Shown: positions 34,278 to 44,085, counted from the stretch's first letter. The stretch: DNA of 64,000 nt from Leclercia sp. LSNIH1 (GCF_002902985.1 NZ_CP026167.1:3410001-3474000); one strand, 5' to 3'. Notes: generated from the sequence alone by a model not told the origin. Numbers and translations: made by a program.

Positions 34278-35152
34278 TGGCTATTTTTCGCCTTAACGCT
34301 AAGCCCCCTGCGCCCCCCGGCGTGGGGGCTTCTTGTTTGCGCCGCACCTTCCCTCGCCACCCCTGCCGCGCCTGCGCAGACGCGTGCCCGGTGGCGGCTA
34401 TTACCCTTTCCGCCGCCGGGCAGACGATCGATGACGCAAGCTGTCTGCGCTGCGGTAACTGCCTCTTTCCGTGTCCCACCGACGCCCCGGAAAATCTGAC
34501 TCCCACGCTCAGGAACTATCAGGCCGATCGCTTAGTCGCGCCGTTTTCAGCCTGCATAACCGCCGATGAATTACTGATGTGGCATTTCCAGTATGCCATC
34601 CGGGGCGTGGCGCTGGAGAGCGCCGATCATCCGGTGTGGGTCCGGGTCGTCGCCGAATTAAACCTCACCCTGCGGCAGCTCCGGGAGCCGGAGTGGCAGA
34701 TTTTTCCGCCGACGCCCCGCGCCGTTAACCCGCTACGTCGTCACTGGCTGCACATCCCCGAGGAGAACGTCCAGTCAGGCCGGGTCAGCGCCGGTCGCCG
34801 CGCCCGCAGAGCGTTATTATCGTCCTTCAGCGAGTATCAGCTCTCCTTGTCGTTGTCCCTGTGTATGGCCTGCGGCGCCTGCGCCAGAGCCTGCCCTGAA
34901 AATGCGCTTCAAATAACTGAGACGGCGCTGGCGTGGGACCCTGCCCGCTGTACGGGCTGTAACAGTTGTACCGCGGTCTGTTTTTCCGCTGCGATCCGCA
35001 TTGAGCACCAGCTACAGGCCGCAACGCCACAACGCTATCCGTTTGCGGTAAAAACCTGTCGTAGCTGCCATCACACCTTCTACACCTTCTCCCCTGAGGC
35101 GGATCGCTGTCATATCTGCCAGCGCCACGCTTTCGCAATGCGGGAAGCGTAA
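34277..35152 (+). CDS. Four-cluster ferredoxin-like protein with C-terminal zinc finger
   Basis: A 291-aa protein with a two-cluster ferredoxin at each end (CRACADACP, CLRCGNCLFPCP at about 32-62; CMACGACARACP, CTGCNSCTAVCF at about 194-232). A Cys-free helical linker of about 110 residues joins them, and a CxxC...CxxC pair (CRSCHH...CHICQRH) ends the protein. It resembles NapF-like ferredoxins at the termini, but the fused layout is unusual. The gene starts on the last base of the anchor gene. It may help FeS or Mo-cofactor assembly of the reductase or be an extra electron carrier. No TorD/DmsD-type chaperone gene follows. Confidence 0.75.
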   Translation: MAIFRLNAKPPAPPGVGASCLRRTFPRHPCRACADACPVAAITLSAAGQTIDDASCLRCGNCLFPCPTDAPENLTPTLRNYQADRLVAPFSACITADELLMWHFQYAIRGVALESADHPVWVRVVAELNLTLRQLREPEWQIFPPTPRAVNPLRRHWLHIPEENVQSGRVSAGRRARRALLSSFSEYQLSLSLSLCMACGACARACPENALQITETALAWDPARCTGCNSCTAVCFSAAIRIEHQLQAATPQRYPFAVKTCRSCHHTFYTFSPEADRCHICQRHAFAMREA

Positions 35153-35165
35153 CCCCTTTAATGTT

Positions 35166-35188
35166 GCCATTTTGTTATGCAAAATGGC
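35166..35188 (+). terminator. Hairpin after the reductase operon
   Basis: Perfect 9-bp arms GCCATTTTG and CAAAATGGC flank loop TTATG, 13 bp after the operon's last stop. No long T run follows (TCTCTCCCCC), so it may be a weak terminator or an mRNA-stabilising hairpin. Confidence 0.45.
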
Positions 35189-35359
35189 TCTCTCCCCCTA
35201 CACCTTCTCACCAGGTCTCCCCTGATAGTGCATGTAAGCGACAGATTTTATTCGATGCTTTACTAAAACCGATGAAATGTTAATGATATTTTGCTATCAA
35301 GTTATCAAAATTAAATAACTTTTCTTGTCACGCTGAAGGCTCTGTTTTTAACATCGCTT

Positions 35360-36283
35360 ATGGAAAAAAATGGCTTGTTTTCTCAGCGCATTCGTCTGCG
35401 CCATCTTCATACTTTTGTGGCCGTCGCTCAGCAGGGTACGCTTGGGCGCGCGGCTGAAACCCTTAATCTGAGCCAGCCTGCGCTTTCAAAAACGCTGAAC
35501 GAGCTGGAGCAGCTCACCGGCACGCGGCTGTTCGAACGCGGGCGCCTGGGCGCGCAACTGACGCTCATGGGCGAGCAGTTCCTGACTCATGCCGTCAAAG
35601 TCCTGGATGCCCTGAATACCGCGGGCCAGTCGCTGACGCGGCGTAACGATGTGGTGCCCGATGTCGTGCGCATTGGTGCCCTGCCCACCGCGGCGCTGGG
35701 CATTTTGCCGGCGGTCATCGGCCAGTTCCACAAGCAGCAGCGCAACATCACCTTGCAGGTCGCCACCATGAATAACACCATGCTGCTGGCGGGCCTGAAG
35801 TCGGGCGAGCTGGATCTGGGGATCGGCAGAATGTCGGACCCGGAGCTGATGAGCGGCCTGAACTATGAGCTGCTCTTCCTGGAGTCCCTGAAGCTGGTGG
35901 TCCGTCCGCGCCATCCCATCCTCAACGATACCGTGACCCTCAGCCGGGTGATGGAGTGGCCGGTGGTGGTGTCGCCGAAAGGTACCGTGCCGCGCCAGAA
36001 TGCCGAAACCTTGCTGCAAACCCAGGGATGCAAACTGCCACCAGGCTGCATTGAAACCCTCTCGGCCTCGCTGTCGCGTCAGCTGACGGTCGATTATGAC
36101 TATGTCTGGTTTGTCCCGTCCGGGGCAGTGAAAGAGGATCTGCGTCAGGGCACGCTGGTGGCGTTGCCGGTGACAACGCCCGGTCCAGGCGAACCGATTG
36201 GGGTATTAACCCGCGTGGACGCCCCGCTCTCCGCCGCCACCCAGACGCTGCTGAGCGCGATACGTAAATCGATGCCAGTCTAA
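35360..36283 (+). CDS. ydcI: YdcI, LysR-family regulator
   Basis: 307 aa, as in E. coli YdcI, starting MEKNGLFSQRIRLRHLHTFVAVAQQGTLGRAAETLNLSQPALSKTLNELEQLTGTRLFERG. The effector domain, with LVVRPRHPIL and CIETLSASLSRQLTVDYDYVWFVPSGAV, is almost identical in pattern. In Salmonella and E. coli YdcI has been linked to acid-stress and growth-phase control. Usually next to ydcJ; here the reductase operon separates them. The PQQ dehydrogenase gene lies 281 bp downstream beyond a terminator. Confidence 0.92.
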   Translation: MEKNGLFSQRIRLRHLHTFVAVAQQGTLGRAAETLNLSQPALSKTLNELEQLTGTRLFERGRLGAQLTLMGEQFLTHAVKVLDALNTAGQSLTRRNDVVPDVVRIGALPTAALGILPAVIGQFHKQQRNITLQVATMNNTMLLAGLKSGELDLGIGRMSDPELMSGLNYELLFLESLKLVVRPRHPILNDTVTLSRVMEWPVVVSPKGTVPRQNAETLLQTQGCKLPPGCIETLSASLSRQLTVDYDYVWFVPSGAVKEDLRQGTLVALPVTTPGPGEPIGVLTRVDAPLSAATQTLLSAIRKSMPV

Positions 36284-36297
36284 TCTCACCCCTCTCC

Positions 36298-36323
36298 AGC
36301 CCGTCGTGATGACGGGCTTTTTG
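36298..36323 (+). terminator. Terminator after ydcI
   Basis: AGCCCGTC (36298-36305) and GACGGGCT (36311-36318) with loop GTGAT are followed by a TTTTT run. Confidence 0.85.
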
Positions 36324-36564
36324 TTTCCATTACTCAAATAATGCGAAATCATTCATTAACAATTGCACTAAACAATTTAACAGATTTATCATACCCGCCG
36401 ATTTCACCAAATGGTTCATTTTAATAACGCAGCGGTGATCTCTCAGGCGCCACAATGGCGTCATGCTCGACATTTTCATTAAAGATCTTCTCTTCTGTTA
36501 CCCATTTGGTTCAGGTTTGAATCTGCCCTGGCCAGAGAAGAGGCGATTATTTCAGGAGACAGAA

Positions 36565-38943
36565 ATGGCTATAGGTAATTCGCTACGTGGGTTCCCCCGG
36601 TTCCTGCAGTGGCTACTGGTTGGTCTGATGGCGATCATCGGGCTGGCCGTCGGTGGGCTGGGCTTTAAGCTCGCCACCGTAGGGGGAAGCTGGTACTTCC
36701 TGATCATGGGCGTGGTGATGCTGATCGCCGCATTCCTGATCGCACGCGGGCGCACCAGCGGTATTCTCCTTTACGCGGTGGCGTTTATCGCCTCGCTGAT
36801 CTGGGCCGTAAGCGACGCAGGCTGGGATTTCTGGCCGCTCTTCTCACGCCTGTTCACTTTTGCGGTGCTGGCGTTCCTGGCCGCCCTTGTCTGGCCGTTC
36901 CTGCTCGGCGCAGATCGTCCGGTCAATAAAACCCCGGCGTTCGGCGTTGCCGCCGTGCTGGCGGTGTTGATGCTGGTGAGCCTTGGCTGGATGTTTAAAC
37001 CGCAGACCCTGGTTGCCGCTAACGAACCCGTACCGGTAAAACCGGTGGCCGCGGGGCAGCAGCAGAAAAACTGGGCGCACTGGGGTAACACCACCCACGG
37101 CGACCGCTTTGCCGCCCTGGATCAGATTAACAAGCAGAACGTGAGCGATCTGAAAGTAGCCTGGGTTGCCCACACCGGCGACATTCCCCAGAGCAACGGC
37201 TCCGGGGCGGAAGATCAGAACACTCCGCTGCAGATTGGCGATACGCTCTACGTCTGTACGCCCTACAGCAAGGTGCTGGCGCTGGATGTCGACTCCGGCA
37301 AAGAGAAGTGGCGCTATGATTCCAAAGCCACCGCGCCAAACTGGCAGCGCTGCCGTGGTCTGGGCTATTTTGAAGAGAGTGCAAATGTGACAACGTCACA
37401 GGCTAAAACCCAGCCTGCCGCCTGTCCGCGTCGTCTGTTCCTGCCGACCACCGATGCCCGTCTTATCGCCATCAACGCCGATACCGGCAAGCTGTGTGAA
37501 GATTTTGGCAAGCATGGCGTGGTCGATCTCAGCGTCGGTATGGGTGAAGTGAAGCCTGGCTACTATCAGCAAACCTCCACCCCGCTGGTGGCGGGCAACG
37601 TCGTGGTGGTAGGTGGCCGCGTGGCGGATAACTTCTCCACCGATGAGCCGCCGGGCGTGGTCCGTGCCTATGATGTGCACAGCGGCAAGCTGGCCTGGGC
37701 CTGGGATCCGGGTAACCCGAACATCACCGGCCTGCCGCCGGAAGGCCAGACCTATACCCGCGGGACGCCGAACGTCTGGTCAGCCATGTCCTATGACGCG
37801 AAGCTGAACCTGATCTACCTTCCGACCGGTAACGCCACCCCGGACTTCTGGGCCGGTCAGCGTACCGAACTGGATGATAAATACAGCTCCTCCATTGTGG
37901 CAGTGGATGCCACAACCGGTCAGGTACGCTGGCATTTCCAGACCACCCACCACGATCTCTGGGACTTCGACCTGCCGTCGCAGCCGCTGCTGTACGATCT
38001 GCCGGATGGTAAAGGCGGCTCCACGCCAGTGCTGGTGCAGACCAGCAAGCAGGGCATGATCTTTATGCTCAACCGCGAAACCGGCCAGCCGGTGGCGAAG
38101 GTGGAAGAGCGTCCGGTGCCTGCCGGAAATGTTGAAGGCGAGCGTTACTCCCCGACCCAGCCATACTCCGTCGGCATGCCGATGATTGGCAACCAGACCC
38201 TGACCGAATCGGATATGTGGGGCGCTACGCCGGTTGACCTGCTGCTCTGCCGCATCCAGTTTAAAGAGATGCGCCACCAGGGCGTCTTTACCCCGCCGGG
38301 TCTCGATCGCTCCCTGCAGTTCCCGGGCTCGCTCGGCGGCATGAACTGGGGCAGCGTCTCGGTTGACCCGAACAACAGCCTGATGTTCGTGAACGACATG
38401 CGCCTGGGGCTGGCGAACTACATGGTGCCGCGCGCCAACGTAGCCAAAAATGCCAGCGGGATTGAGATGGGGATTGTGCCGATGGACGGGACACCGTTCG
38501 GTGCGATGCGCGAACGCTTCCTGTCGCCGCTGGGTATTCCGTGCCAGAAACCGCCGTTCGGCACCCTGTCTGCCGTGGATCTGAAGTCCGGCAAGCTGGT
38601 GTGGCAGGTGCCGGTAGGTACTGTGGAAGATACCGGTCCGCTGGGCATCCGCATGCACATGCCAATCCCGATTGGCATGCCGACGCTGGGCGCGTCGCTC
38701 TCCACCCAGTCTGGCCTGCTGTTCTTCGCCGGTACGCAGGATTTCTACCTGCGCGCGTTCGATACCGCCAACGGGAAAGAGATCTGGAAAGACCGCCTGC
38801 CGGTGGGCAGCCAGTCCGGGCCGATGACCTACGTGTCGCCGAAAACCGGCAAGCAGTACATCATCATCAATGCGGGTGGCGCGCGTCAGTCTCCGGATCG
38901 CGGGGATTACATCATCGCCTATGCGCTGCCTGATAAGCCGTAA
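36565..38943 (+). CDS. Membrane-bound PQQ-dependent dehydrogenase (glucose/quinate/shikimate family)
   Basis: A 792-aa protein. Five N-terminal transmembrane helices (about 1-145) come before a PQQ beta-propeller beginning NWAHWGNTTHGDRFAALDQINKQNVSDLKVAW. Propeller W motifs are visible (VLALDVDSGKEKWRYD; LVWQVPVGT), as are PNWQRCRGLGYFEES and HHDLWDFDLPSQPLL, matching Gcd positions. It oxidises a sugar or cyclic polyol in the periplasm and passes electrons to ubiquinone. It differs enough from Gcd to be a paralogue, and quinate/shikimate or another sugar is possible. The PQQ biosynthesis genes are not in this window. ATG 36565 follows CAGGAGACAGAA. Confidence 0.88.
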   Translation: MAIGNSLRGFPRFLQWLLVGLMAIIGLAVGGLGFKLATVGGSWYFLIMGVVMLIAAFLIARGRTSGILLYAVAFIASLIWAVSDAGWDFWPLFSRLFTFAVLAFLAALVWPFLLGADRPVNKTPAFGVAAVLAVLMLVSLGWMFKPQTLVAANEPVPVKPVAAGQQQKNWAHWGNTTHGDRFAALDQINKQNVSDLKVAWVAHTGDIPQSNGSGAEDQNTPLQIGDTLYVCTPYSKVLALDVDSGKEKWRYDSKATAPNWQRCRGLGYFEESANVTTSQAKTQPAACPRRLFLPTTDARLIAINADTGKLCEDFGKHGVVDLSVGMGEVKPGYYQQTSTPLVAGNVVVVGGRVADNFSTDEPPGVVRAYDVHSGKLAWAWDPGNPNITGLPPEGQTYTRGTPNVWSAMSYDAKLNLIYLPTGNATPDFWAGQRTELDDKYSSSIVAVDATTGQVRWHFQTTHHDLWDFDLPSQPLLYDLPDGKGGSTPVLVQTSKQGMIFMLNRETGQPVAKVEERPVPAGNVEGERYSPTQPYSVGMPMIGNQTLTESDMWGATPVDLLLCRIQFKEMRHQGVFTPPGLDRSLQFPGSLGGMNWGSVSVDPNNSLMFVNDMRLGLANYMVPRANVAKNASGIEMGIVPMDGTPFGAMRERFLSPLGIPCQKPPFGTLSAVDLKSGKLVWQVPVGTVEDTGPLGIRMHMPIPIGMPTLGASLSTQSGLLFFAGTQDFYLRAFDTANGKEIWKDRLPVGSQSGPMTYVSPKTGKQYIIINAGGARQSPDRGDYIIAYALPDKP

Positions 38944-38959
38944 TCGCCTTTAACCGTCG

Positions 38960-38988
38960 AGCCGGCTACCTTTGTGGCCGGCTTTTTT
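38960..38988 (+). terminator. Terminator after the PQQ dehydrogenase
   Basis: AGCCGGC (38960-38966) pairs with GCCGGCT (38977-38983) and is followed by six T. Convergent lipoprotein gene ends at 38993. Confidence 0.85.
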
Positions 38989-38992
38989 ATTT

Positions 38993-39445
38993 CTACGGCT
39001 TAGCGGAGAGAGAATTTTCGATCCAGGTTGCCGTCTTGCCGTTCTGGTAACTCACCACCAGGTTCTGATGGACGCCTGCTGGCCAGCAGCTGCGTAAGAC
39101 GGCGCGTTTTGTCTCCTCGAAGAAGGGTTTATCCCCTGCGGCTTCGTAATCCGTCGCGCGGCCATTGAGCTTGACGTTAAACGAAACCGTCACCCTGCCG
39201 GAATAGTTCTGCGCCGCGGCCTGCTCAGGATAGCGCGGCTGCACCCGGTATACGTCGCCGTCGCAGTCCGCCTGCCCGTTATCGACGGTCGATGTGCTGC
39301 CGCCCACCGGGAAAGATAACCCGACCCCCACTCCGCTGCTCCCCCCGCCGCCGCCGATCCCGATGCCGCCCACCCCCACGCTGCCGCCGGAGGCACACCC
39401 GGCCAGTAACCACGCTGTGCAAACCACCTGCGTAAATCGTTTCAT
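38993..39445 (-). CDS. Glycine-rich lipoprotein with TonB C-terminal-like domain
   Basis: A 150-aa protein. The signal peptide ends in lipobox LLAGC (Cys17), followed by Ala-Ser, so it is probably outer-membrane sorted. Residues about 19-45 are almost all Gly, Val, Ile and Ser (a flexible or beta-like linker). The C-terminal half reads RYPEQAAAQNYSGRVTVSFNVKLNGRATDYE...FFEETKRAVLRSCWPAG, the TonB/TolA-C pattern (PxYPxxA, G.V.V.F.V...G). Unlike TonB it has no inner-membrane helix. Function is unknown; it may bind an outer-membrane partner. Confidence 0.7.
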   Translation of the reverse strand: MKRFTQVVCTAWLLAGCASGGSVGVGGIGIGGGGGSSGVGVGLSFPVGGSTSTVDNGQADCDGDVYRVQPRYPEQAAAQNYSGRVTVSFNVKLNGRATDYEAAGDKPFFEETKRAVLRSCWPAGVHQNLVVSYQNGKTATWIENSLSAKP

Positions 39446-39490
39446 CGTCCTGTTCCTCTTTAGCCCTTACATCCATCATAGCGGGGAATA

Positions 39491-39526
39491 AAAAAAGGGT
39501 TCATGTCGAAACATGAACCCTTTTTT
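39491..39526 (-). terminator. Strong bidirectional terminator downstream of trg
   Basis: A perfect 16-bp stem, AAAAAAGGGTTCATGT (39491-39506) with ACATGAACCCTTTTTT (39511-39526), has a CGAA tetraloop. T runs occur on both strands, so it can end the trg transcript before the lipoprotein gene. Confidence 0.9.
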
Positions 39527-39600
39527 GCCCGGCGGCGCTTCGCTTGCACGGGCCTACGGTTTTGTAGGCCGGGTAAGCGCAGCGCCACCCGGCAGGATGC
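39526..39600. repeat. REP pair next to the trg terminator
   Basis: TGCCCGGCGGCGCTTCGC...CGGGCCTACGG faces TAGGCCGGGTAAGCGCAGCGCCACCCGGCA, a BIME of about 75 bp directly following the trg terminator and ending ten bases before the trg stop. Confidence 0.85.
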
Positions 39601-39609
39601 GGCTGGGGA

Positions 39610-41301
39610 TCAGAACGTTTCCCAGTTATCCCCATCGGCAACCGCCGGACGCAGCGGTGCGGCTGGCGCGACAGGCGCCGCTTTACTGCTGCTGCGGGCC
39701 TGGCCCATACCCTGCAAGCGGAAGGCGCCTACCGCTTCGGTCAGACGGGCAGCCTGATCTTCCAGCGAGGCCGCCGCGGCGGAGGCTTCTTCCACCAGCG
39801 AGGCGTTCTGCTGGGTCACTTTATCCATCTCCGAGATCGCCTGGCTGACCTGCTCAATGCCCCGGCTCTGCTCGTCGGAAGCGGCGGCAATCTCCAGCAT
39901 GATATCGGTGACGCGTTTAACCGCTTCCACGATTTCGCTCATGGTGTTACCTGCGGCAACCACTTCCCCGGAGCCCTGATCGATGAGCGAAACCGACTCG
40001 CTGATTAGCCCTTCAATCTCTTTCGCAGCGTTGGCGCTGCGGCTGGCCAGGGTGCGGACTTCGCTGGCGACTACCGCGAACCCGCGCCCTTGCTCACCGG
40101 CACGGGCGGCTTCCACCGCGGCGTTCAGCGCCAGGATGTTGGTCTGGAAGGCGATGCTGTTGATCACCGCGGTGATTTCGGAGATTTTCTTCGAGCTGCT
40201 GGAGATGTTGCCCATGGTTTTCACCACCCCGGAGACCATCTGGCCGCCGCGGCTGGCTTTACCGGAGGCATCTTCCGCCAGCTTGCTGGCGTGGTGCGCG
40301 TTATCGGCGTTCTGCTTCACGGTGGCGGTCAGCTGTTCCATGCTGGCAGCGGTCTGCTCGATAGCGGCGGCCTGCTGTTCGGTACGTGATGAGAGATCGG
40401 TGTTACCGGCAGAGATTTCGCTGGTGCCGCGGTAGATCTCTTCCGCGCCCTGACGCACGGTGCCCACGGTATTCACCAGCGAGCGCTGCATGGTTTGCAG
40501 ATCGTGGGTCAGACGGCCAATTTCACTGCGCCCGGTCTGCTCTTCTGGCAGCGTCAGATCGCCTTTCGCAATATGTTCAATGCGGGTTGCCGCACGTTGC
40601 AGCGGGTTAATCACCGTGCGACGCAGAACGATAAAGGTGATCACCGTCAGCACCAGGGCCAGACCAAAGGCACCGATCATAAACATTAGCCCCAGCTGGG
40701 TGCGGGTGTGCGCCTGTTCGGTGAGCATATTCGCGCGTTCGGTACGGATCTTGATCGCTTTCAGCAGCACCTCGTTATAAGCATCATCCAGCGGACGCGC
40801 CGTCTCATTTTCGTGGTTGATGATGGCTTCAAACATGCCGTTTTTGGCATATTTCAGCATCGGCTGCATGCCATCAATGTAGGCCTGGTAGTTGGTCTTC
40901 AGATCGCCATCCAGCGCTTCGTCCGCCGGGGTGCGAACGCCACGGCTCATGTAGGCGGCAAAACCGGCCTGGGACTGTTTAAGGCGCTGCTCTGCTTCCG
41001 CGATGTTCTTTTTCATCTCATCCATTTCGGCGATACGGCTGGCAGCGCCCGCATGGATCATGTTGATACGCGCCGTGCGCAGATGGTTTGAACTGTTTGA
41101 CAACCCGGTACGGACCTGGATCTCAGCCGTTACATCCTGCTGATCTTTATCTGCCTGGAGTAAAAAATAACCTGCCAACCCCGCGCTCAGGGCAAACAGC
41201 AAAATAATGCCACCCAAAATCGAGGAGAAAAGCGGAAGCAGCCTGATGTGATGCAGGAAGCCCAGCTTATGTTGCGCCCGAACTGTTGTTGTTTTGTCCA
41301 T
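39610..41301 (-). CDS. trg: Trg-type methyl-accepting chemoreceptor with C-terminal NWETF
   Basis: The 563-aa form starts at ATG 41301. It has TM1 (about 25-45), a periplasmic four-helix domain with [28 protein letters not shown] as in Trg, TM2 (about 200-220), HAMP, and a signalling domain with the hairpin tip [17 protein letters not shown]. The periplasmic domain is close to E. coli Trg, which senses ribose and galactose through RbsB/MglB. It ends DGDNWETF, the CheR/CheB tether that E. coli Trg lacks (see findings). It lies at the E. coli position next to ydcI, separated by a PQQ dehydrogenase and lipoprotein. Confidence 0.9.
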   Translation of the reverse strand: MDKTTTVRAQHKLGFLHHIRLLPLFSSILGGIILLFALSAGLAGYFLLQADKDQQDVTAEIQVRTGLSNSSNHLRTARINMIHAGAASRIAEMDEMKKNIAEAEQRLKQSQAGFAAYMSRGVRTPADEALDGDLKTNYQAYIDGMQPMLKYAKNGMFEAIINHENETARPLDDAYNEVLLKAIKIRTERANMLTEQAHTRTQLGLMFMIGAFGLALVLTVITFIVLRRTVINPLQRAATRIEHIAKGDLTLPEEQTGRSEIGRLTHDLQTMQRSLVNTVGTVRQGAEEIYRGTSEISAGNTDLSSRTEQQAAAIEQTAASMEQLTATVKQNADNAHHASKLAEDASGKASRGGQMVSGVVKTMGNISSSSKKISEITAVINSIAFQTNILALNAAVEAARAGEQGRGFAVVASEVRTLASRSANAAKEIEGLISESVSLIDQGSGEVVAAGNTMSEIVEAVKRVTDIMLEIAAASDEQSRGIEQVSQAISEMDKVTQQNASLVEEASAAAASLEDQAARLTEAVGAFRLQGMGQARSSSKAAPVAPAAPLRPAVADGDNWETF

Positions 41302-41476
41302 AGCCGTAGACTCTCTCATAGGTAAGATGCGTGGAAACACGCCTGTAAAGTAGTCATCGGCACGACAGAGAATTTGATTACGGCTAAAATCGCAACACTG
41401 GTCACACTTTCGCAATGATTTTTAAAGAGATGTCGTCCCGCTGCCCATAAAGGCGCAGCGGGAGAGAGAAGGTTTA

Positions 41477-42607
<1,131 letters not shown>

Positions 42608-42624
42608 TTAGTGATGTCAGGTGT

Positions 42625-42900
42625 TTATTTTAGATAAGAGCGCAGCAAATGGCCGACTTCCGCCATTCTTACAGCCCGCTGATCGGCGGTGGTATCGCCC
42701 GTCACCAGCTCATCTTTGAGGTGAATTTCAACCATCTCGCCCATCAGCCCGTTTGCGGCGCCGCGCACCGCGGCGATTTGCTGCAGGATAGCAAGGCAAG
42801 GTTCGCCGGACTCAAGCGCCCGCTCCAGGGCATCGACCTGTCCGCGAATGCGGCGCACGCGCGTCAGGACACGTTTTTTGTCTTCAGGTGAATGTGGCAT
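42625..42900 (-). CDS. frmR: FrmR, formaldehyde-sensing repressor (CsoR/RcnR family)
   Basis: A 91-aa all-helical repressor with the sequence MPHSPEDKKRVLTRVRRIRGQVDALERALESGEPCLAILQQIAAVRGAANGL. Pro2 and Cys35 (PCLAIL) form the formaldehyde-sensing pair known in E. coli FrmR, where they become methylene-bridged and release DNA. It represses frmRA. The palindromic G-tract operator lies just upstream at 42915-42936. Confidence 0.93.
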   Translation of the reverse strand: MPHSPEDKKRVLTRVRRIRGQVDALERALESGEPCLAILQQIAAVRGAANGLMGEMVEIHLKDELVTGDTTADQRAVRMAEVGHLLRSYLK

Positions 42901-42914
42901 CGGAGGGCTCCTGG

Positions 42915-42936
42915 ATACTGTAGGGGGGTATACTAT
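42915..42936 (-). promoter_or_regulatory. FrmR/CsoR-type operator at the frmR promoter
   Basis: A run of six G is flanked by ATACTGTA and TATACTAT (near-palindromic), 14 bp upstream of the frmR start. G-tract flanked by inverted AT arms is the operator type of this repressor family. No promoter mapping is possible here. Confidence 0.7.
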
Positions 42937-43116
42937 TTTATTTTACACGGAGCTGCAAACGGGAATGTTCAGAGAGGTGTCGCAATGAGACGGGGAAGTC
43001 AGGGTGGGGCAGGTGTGAGGATACTTCAGAAGATGCTGCTGCCCTGGTTAAGGGCAGTTTGCGTCGGCTATTTTACCAGACCTTTATTATGCGGGTGCCA
43101 CCGGCGTAAGTGATGC

Positions 43117-43395
43117 TTAAATATCATCCTGCGTGAAACCCACAACAATTTCGAGCGTATTGCGTATGACGTCGGCAGCCTCTTGATCCGCTGTTTGTTC
43201 AAGCGCGTAAATTAGCTGAAGAATAATTTGCTTATTAGTGAGGTTATCACCACTGAGAATAATACATCTTATCGCTGAACCTAAGATGGCAGACTCCACG
43301 GACAAGGCACCGCCGGCTGAACGGAAGTAGGATGCCAGCGCCTAATCCTGAAGGGCATTGAAATGCGGTGTGTGCTGAGAAATATTAGGTTGCAT
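43117..43395 (-). pseudogene. ariR: AriR/YmgB-type connector gene interrupted by an amber codon
   Basis: Downstream of the ymgA-like gene an ATG at 43395, preceded by GGGTGGATAAT, opens MQPNISQHTPHFNALQD. Codon 18 is TAG (43342-43344). The same frame then continues [24 protein letters not shown]...[16 protein letters not shown]...[11 protein letters not shown], matching E. coli AriR ([10 protein letters not shown]...ESAVLGQAV...LSGDNVNNKNIILSLIH). The E. coli Lys before ALASYFRS corresponds to the TAG. A short product could still start at TTG 43305 (62 aa). AriR modulates Rcs-dependent biofilm and acid-resistance output. Inactive allele, readthrough or sequencing error are all possible. Confidence 0.75.
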
Positions 43396-43411
43396 ATTAT
43401 CCACCCAAAGA

Positions 43412-43711
43412 TTAATGTTTTTTATCGTATTTATGCTGAGTATCATTCACCATAAGATGGTGCATTCTGTTGACATAACAATGACTTCTGTATTCTGTCT
43501 GTACGCCACGACTGGATTTAACCTTTTGCTCAACCTCTAATGCTGCCGCCGACAGTGCACTTCGTCGTTCAACATCACGCTCTGTGCTGGCCATAATTTT
43601 CAGTTTTACTGCCAGCGTCTTAAAATTTATTGGACCGTTGTCTTTTAAAATTAACAACACAGCTTCGCCAATAAGATCGTCCCTCAGCTTTTCAGATTTC
43701 GTTCTATGCAT
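43412..43711 (-). CDS. ymgA: YmgA-like small connector protein
   Basis: The 99-aa form starts at ATG 43711 (MHRTKSEKLRDDLIGEAVLLILKDNGPINFKTLAVKLKIMASTERDVERRSALSAAALEVEQ). The central part aligns with E. coli YmgA (AVLQILRMK-NFSLQTLIKQLLVM). YmgA belongs to the BluR-controlled ycgZ-ymgA-ariR set that acts on the Rcs pathway. It is 16 bp upstream of the ariR frame and 134 bp downstream of ycgZ, on the same strand. An upstream in-frame start at 43801 is possible but gives a basic extension not present in E. coli. Confidence 0.72.
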   Translation of the reverse strand: MHRTKSEKLRDDLIGEAVLLILKDNGPINFKTLAVKLKIMASTERDVERRSALSAAALEVEQKVKSSRGVQTEYRSHCYVNRMHHLMVNDTQHKYDKKH

Positions 43712-43845
43712 AACTGTTCTCACGCGACTGAACGTAGCCGGGCTACCTCTCATCGCTATCAATATACTATTTTGCGTAAGATGCTTTTCCACTTTGCGCA
43801 AACGCCTATATCGACTGCTTTAAGACACAGAAGCGCTAACACTCT

Positions 43846-44085
43846 CTATCGTTCAAAAAACAGTGCGATCAGCTCATTATAGTGGGCAATTTCTGCTTCA
43901 TCTTCCGTCTCTTCTACCCGGCGTAATAACCTGGTACAGATAGCCAGTCGGCTCAGGTTACGTCCCTCATTCAGAATCTCACCGACAATGAGCCCCAGCG
44001 TCTCCTGCTGGCTACGCAGACTGGCTTTATTAAAATAGGCGGTGATTGCCTCAGCTGAACTTTGGCGCGAACTGTTACCTCGCAT
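43846..44085 (-). CDS. ycgZ: YcgZ-like connector protein
   Basis: A 79-aa protein (E. coli YcgZ is 78) with AITAYFNKASLRSQQETLGLIVGEILNEGRNLSRLAICTRLLRRVE, close to YcgZ. The ATG follows CCGGAGCATCT. In E. coli ycgZ is the first gene of the BluR-repressed, blue-light and cold-induced ycgZ-ymgA-ariR-ymgC operon that activates the Rcs system against curli. Here ymgC is missing after ariR. The bluR/bluF genes are not in this window. Confidence 0.82.
   Translation of the reverse strand: MRGNSSRQSSAEAITAYFNKASLRSQQETLGLIVGEILNEGRNLSRLAICTRLLRRVEETEDEAEIAHYNELIALFFER

Noticed and set aside
37780..38658. 292-aa minus-strand frame inside the PQQ dehydrogenase gene
   Set aside because: Antisense shadow; composition is biased and no domain is visible.
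42892..43113. 73-aa plus-strand frame upstream of frmR
   Set aside because: It covers the frmR operator and start, has no RBS and no recognisable sequence.
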